DNA of 46,829 nucleotides from Myxococcaceae bacterium (GTDB lineage: Bacteria > Myxococcota > Myxococcia > Myxococcales > Myxococcaceae). Every line of letters starts with the position of its first letter. Position 1 is the first letter of the stretch. The notes beneath the pieces were generated by a model. That model did no database searches. It was not told the origin of the DNA and saw nothing but the letters and a program-made list of their open reading frames with translations. The position numbers and the translations under genes were made by a program. This document shows, piece by piece, positions 44,799 to 46,829 of the stretch. Where the stretch lies: the NCBI GenBank assembly GCA_016926755.1, contig JAFGNZ010000220.1, forward strand, positions 1 to 46,829, read 5' to 3'.

Positions 44799-45647
44799 CT
44801 AACTCGCGGGGCTCACGGACACGGAGGTCTCGCCGTTCGGGTCGCCACGAGGGTCGACACAGGTGTCGGCCTCGACGCGTACGGAGACGGCAGGCGTGGA
44901 GTCATCGAGGCACAGCTGGACGTAATTGTCATTGTCGCCCAGGTCGGCCAACGCGAAGGGGATGAGCTCGCGGCGGGAGCCGTCCGGCTCCGAGACGGTC
45001 ACGTGCATGCGCATCCGCTGGGTATTTCCCAGGTCTCCGCCGCCCACGGCGCTGACGCCGCCACTCCACGTCACCTGGACGATCTGCTTCGTGGCGGGCG
45101 AAGGGCAGTCCGTTCCAGAGAGCTCCTCCGGCGCATAGCGCAGCCCGATCAGCAGCGAGGGCCCCGCAGTCAGCGATGTCACGTGCGTGCTGGACTGCCC
45201 CCGTGCATCCGAACCGTCCTCGAACACGACGCTGCCCACGATGTCCAGCCGTACCGGCGGGTCGCTCTGGGAGCCGAGCTGCCCCATGAGCAGCACGGTG
45301 TGGTGCTCGCTGTCATCGTTCGCGGGGCGGACGGTGGCGCAGCGCGGCGTATAGGTGGCGTTGGATTGGGTCGTGATGCGGAAGGACTTCGCGGAGGGAT
45401 AGGTGTCCACGACCCGGCGCGAGAACGTGACGGGGATCCCATCGAGCCCCTCGGCGCCGGGGCACAGGAAGACCGCGTTCAGCGGCAGTGCGTCATCGAG
45501 CCCGAAGAAGACGTCGAGAATCTCTGGGGGCGAAAGCTCGGAGCCCGAGGCGTTCGCGCGCACGGCGCCCGGGTTTGCCGCACAGGCCGACACGAGCAGC
45601 AAAGGCACCCACCGGAAGGAATGGAAAAGGGACATGCAGGCACTCAT
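44799..45647 (-). CDS. Predicted lipoprotein of unknown function
   Basis: 282 residues. The signal peptide has lipobox VSAC (Cys22) when read from ATG 45647; ATG 45635 is also possible. The mature protein is beta-rich with six Cys (including NAVFLCPG, YTPRCATV, GTDCPS, VQLCLDD, EADTCVD) and no enzyme motif. It has the look of a surface or periplasmic beta-sandwich. It converges with glpV and is divergent from the small protein at 45884. No family was recognised. Confidence 0.75.
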   Translation of the reverse strand: MSACMSLFHSFRWVPLLLVSACAANPGAVRANASGSELSPPEILDVFFGLDDALPLNAVFLCPGAEGLDGIPVTFSRRVVDTYPSAKSFRITTQSNATYTPRCATVRPANDDSEHHTVLLMGQLGSQSDPPVRLDIVGSVVFEDGSDARGQSSTHVTSLTAGPSLLIGLRYAPEELSGTDCPSPATKQIVQVTWSGGVSAVGGGDLGNTQRMRMHVTVSEPDGSRRELIPFALADLGDNDNYVQLCLDDSTPAVSVRVEADTCVDPRGDPNGETSVSVSPAS

Positions 45648-45883
45648 GGGGTGACATCCTTTTTACTCGAGCCCTCTCCAGACGGCACGACCTTCGTACC
45701 GCGGAGTCCCCGCTGCCGCGACTCTTCATCGCCCGCCGCTCTCCCAGCGGCGAGACGCGAAGGGAGAATCGCCGAGGTAATAAATCAACCAGTTCACATC
45801 TTCCTCATGACCGCTCGATGGAAATGCCGCACAGGCCAGCCCTCCGGAGCGGGCACTCAACCACGTCGTTTGGAGCAGAGACC

Positions 45884-46339
45884 ATGAGACAAGGAACTTC
45901 AGGAACTTCGATGGACGCCAACATCACGAAGGGCATCTCGATCGCCATGCCCGGGAGCAACAGCGCCAACATGCTCACGCTCCAGGGCAAGAACGTCTCC
46001 GTCACCTACTCGGCCACCAGCATCACCGGCCAGCCGCTGCTGCACTACAAGGATCGCAGCCGCGATGTGAGCGCACAGGGCATGGAGATCCGCCAGGTGG
46101 AGACCGAACTCGGCACGCTGGTGAGCATCACCCTTGAGCCGGACGCGGACGCGGGTGCGCTCCTCTTCACCCTGCTGGTGCCGCGCGTCGCGCTCATGGC
46201 GGAGGAGGGCGAGCAGTCGGTCAAGACCGTGGGCATCATCACGCGCAGCCGGCTGCCTCCGCGCTTGATGGCCAGCGCTCAGCTCCAGACGTATGAAGTC
46301 GTGGACCTGAGAGGCTGCGCCGCCTTCGCGGTGTCCTGA
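45884..46339 (+). CDS. Small cytoplasmic protein of unknown function
   Basis: 151 residues from ATG 45884 (GGAG 8 bases upstream), or 142 from ATG 45911, which has AGGA 6 bases upstream and may be the true start. The first residues hold a tandem in-frame 9-base repeat (AGGAACTTC twice, 45892-45909) coding GTSGTS. The rest is a single beta-rich domain (ANMLTLQGKNVSVTYSATS, TGQPLLHYKD, LGTLVSITLEPD, GALLFTLLVPRVAL). No signal peptide or membrane segment is visible. No family was recognised. It is divergent from the lipoprotein gene, with about 236 bp between them. Confidence 0.65.
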   Translation: MRQGTSGTSMDANITKGISIAMPGSNSANMLTLQGKNVSVTYSATSITGQPLLHYKDRSRDVSAQGMEIRQVETELGTLVSITLEPDADAGALLFTLLVPRVALMAEEGEQSVKTVGIITRSRLPPRLMASAQLQTYEVVDLRGCAAFAVS

Positions 46340-46829
46340 GCCGGTTCATTCGCGCTCAGGACAGAGTGGGCCGACGGAGAGCGCCGAGTTCTGGGGCGGC
46401 GCAAGGGCGGGAGCTCCCGTCGGCTCGAGTTCCCGCGAAACTCCGGCTTGGAGGTGAACTCCGGGACGAAGAACATCTCGGGCTGCTGGAGCGGATGCTG
46501 ATCTCGAGGCTCCCGCCGTCATGGTGCCCGTCGGTGCAGAAGTTGGACGGCGATTCTCTGGTTCCCCTCTCGAAGCTTTCAGTAGGCCGCGCAGCCAGGT
46601 GATTCAGGCGTGGACGCCGACGGGAACGAGGTGCCGGACCACCCGAAGCTGGCGCAGCTGTGGCGGCAGAACATGAGTCTGGCGGTGACGGGCGAGCAGA
46701 TGCCGCAGGGGGCGATGGACGAGCCAGAACAACCCGCCGCTTTGAGCCGAGCCCGCTCCTAACGAGGAGGCTCAGCCCCGAGGATGCAGATTTTCTGGAG
46801 GTGCACCGCCCGGCCTATCCGGCACTCGC
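46340..46829. other. 490-bp terminal region without a convincing gene
   Basis: After the small protein's stop, short frames on both strands (46279-46476 minus, 46366-46602 plus) have no domain, and I do not support them. Apart from the glpV fragment, the region holds a 14-bp match at 46730-46743 (CAACCCGCCGCTTT) to the left end of the window (130-143, opposite strand). The last 70 bp contain nothing I recognise. Confidence 0.55.
46608..46720 (+). pseudogene. Decayed partial duplicate of glpV (codons about 489-526)
   Basis: 113 bp that align to 44372-44485 of glpV with about 8 substitutions and one deleted base, which breaks the frame. Four substitutions change residues (Tyr to His, Trp to Arg, Val to Met, Thr to Met). 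Similarity starts and ends abruptly, and the flanks do not match glpV. No start codon or promoter belongs to it. It is a gene fragment, probably left by duplication or by loss of a second glp operon beyond the window. Confidence 0.85.

Noticed and set aside
46279-46602. Small frames after the last gene (46279-46476 minus, 46366-46602 plus)
   Set aside because: No domain, poor codon bias, no Shine-Dalgarno, overlapping on opposite strands.

Overview
The window is very GC-rich. It encodes a eukaryote-like Ser/Thr kinase carrying a cyclase-like domain, a 3177-residue TPR protein, many lipoproteins with short acidic or Pro-rich tails, and a large set of secreted peptidases. Together these point to a predatory, multicellular member of the Myxococcota, probably in the Cystobacter/Archangium/Stigmatella/Myxococcus group. 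That placement is an inference from gene style. There is no rRNA, complete tRNA, CRISPR array or intact transposase in the window. Everything is based on reading the sequence; no database search was run.

Layout. (1) 0-13 kb: a divergent pair made of the kinase/degenerate-cyclase/HEAT protein (minus) and the giant TPR protein (plus), separated by 115 bp that contain a perfect 8-1-8 palindrome. (2) 13.1-15.0 kb: a tightly coupled plus-strand trio of a lipoprotein, queC (queuosine/7-deazaguanine synthesis) and a VanX-type D-Ala-D-Ala dipeptidase, closed by a bidirectional terminator. (3) 15-27.4 kb: mostly exported or surface proteins. These are a subtilisin-like lipoprotein, a carboxypeptidase-regulatory-repeat protein, a small beta-barrel candidate, a P-domain/EndA nuclease fusion, a Cys-rich lipoprotein, an M13 peptidase, a DUF4846 protein and an M28 peptidase, with an ABM monooxygenase and an iron-ADH-family enzyme among them. 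(4) 27.5-28.9 kb: a divergent Nramp-family transporter. (5) 28.9-36.7 kb: a long minus-strand run of mtnP, a FabH-type synthase, two lipoproteins (one with a JAMM-like motif), mtnA, a FucA-type class II aldolase, a LysR regulator and an aromatic amino acid hydroxylase. MtnP, MtnA and the FucA-like aldolase together suggest that 5'-methylthioadenosine is handled by the DHAP shunt, not the classical methionine salvage pathway. (6) 36.9-38.6 kb: an AmpG-like permease. (7) 38.75-44.7 kb: a complete glycerol-type ABC operon, glpS-glpT-glpP-glpQ-DUF2160-glpV, with overlapping genes and TTG/GTG starts. Its two ATPases are asymmetric: the residues missing from each fall in the same composite ATP site. 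(8) 44.7-46.8 kb: a lipoprotein, a divergent small protein, and a decayed 113-bp duplicate of the 3' part of glpV.

Functional picture. The peptidases, nuclease, VanX-type dipeptidase and AmpG-like permease fit a bacterium that digests other cells and recovers wall peptides, nucleotides, amino acids and glycerol. The kinase and TPR genes look like a signalling/scaffold pair of unknown output. The least explained items are the kinase/TPR pair, the JAMM-like lipoprotein pair in an AT-richer pocket, the P-domain nuclease without a signal peptide, and short tmRNA-3'-end-like elements near both ends of the window.
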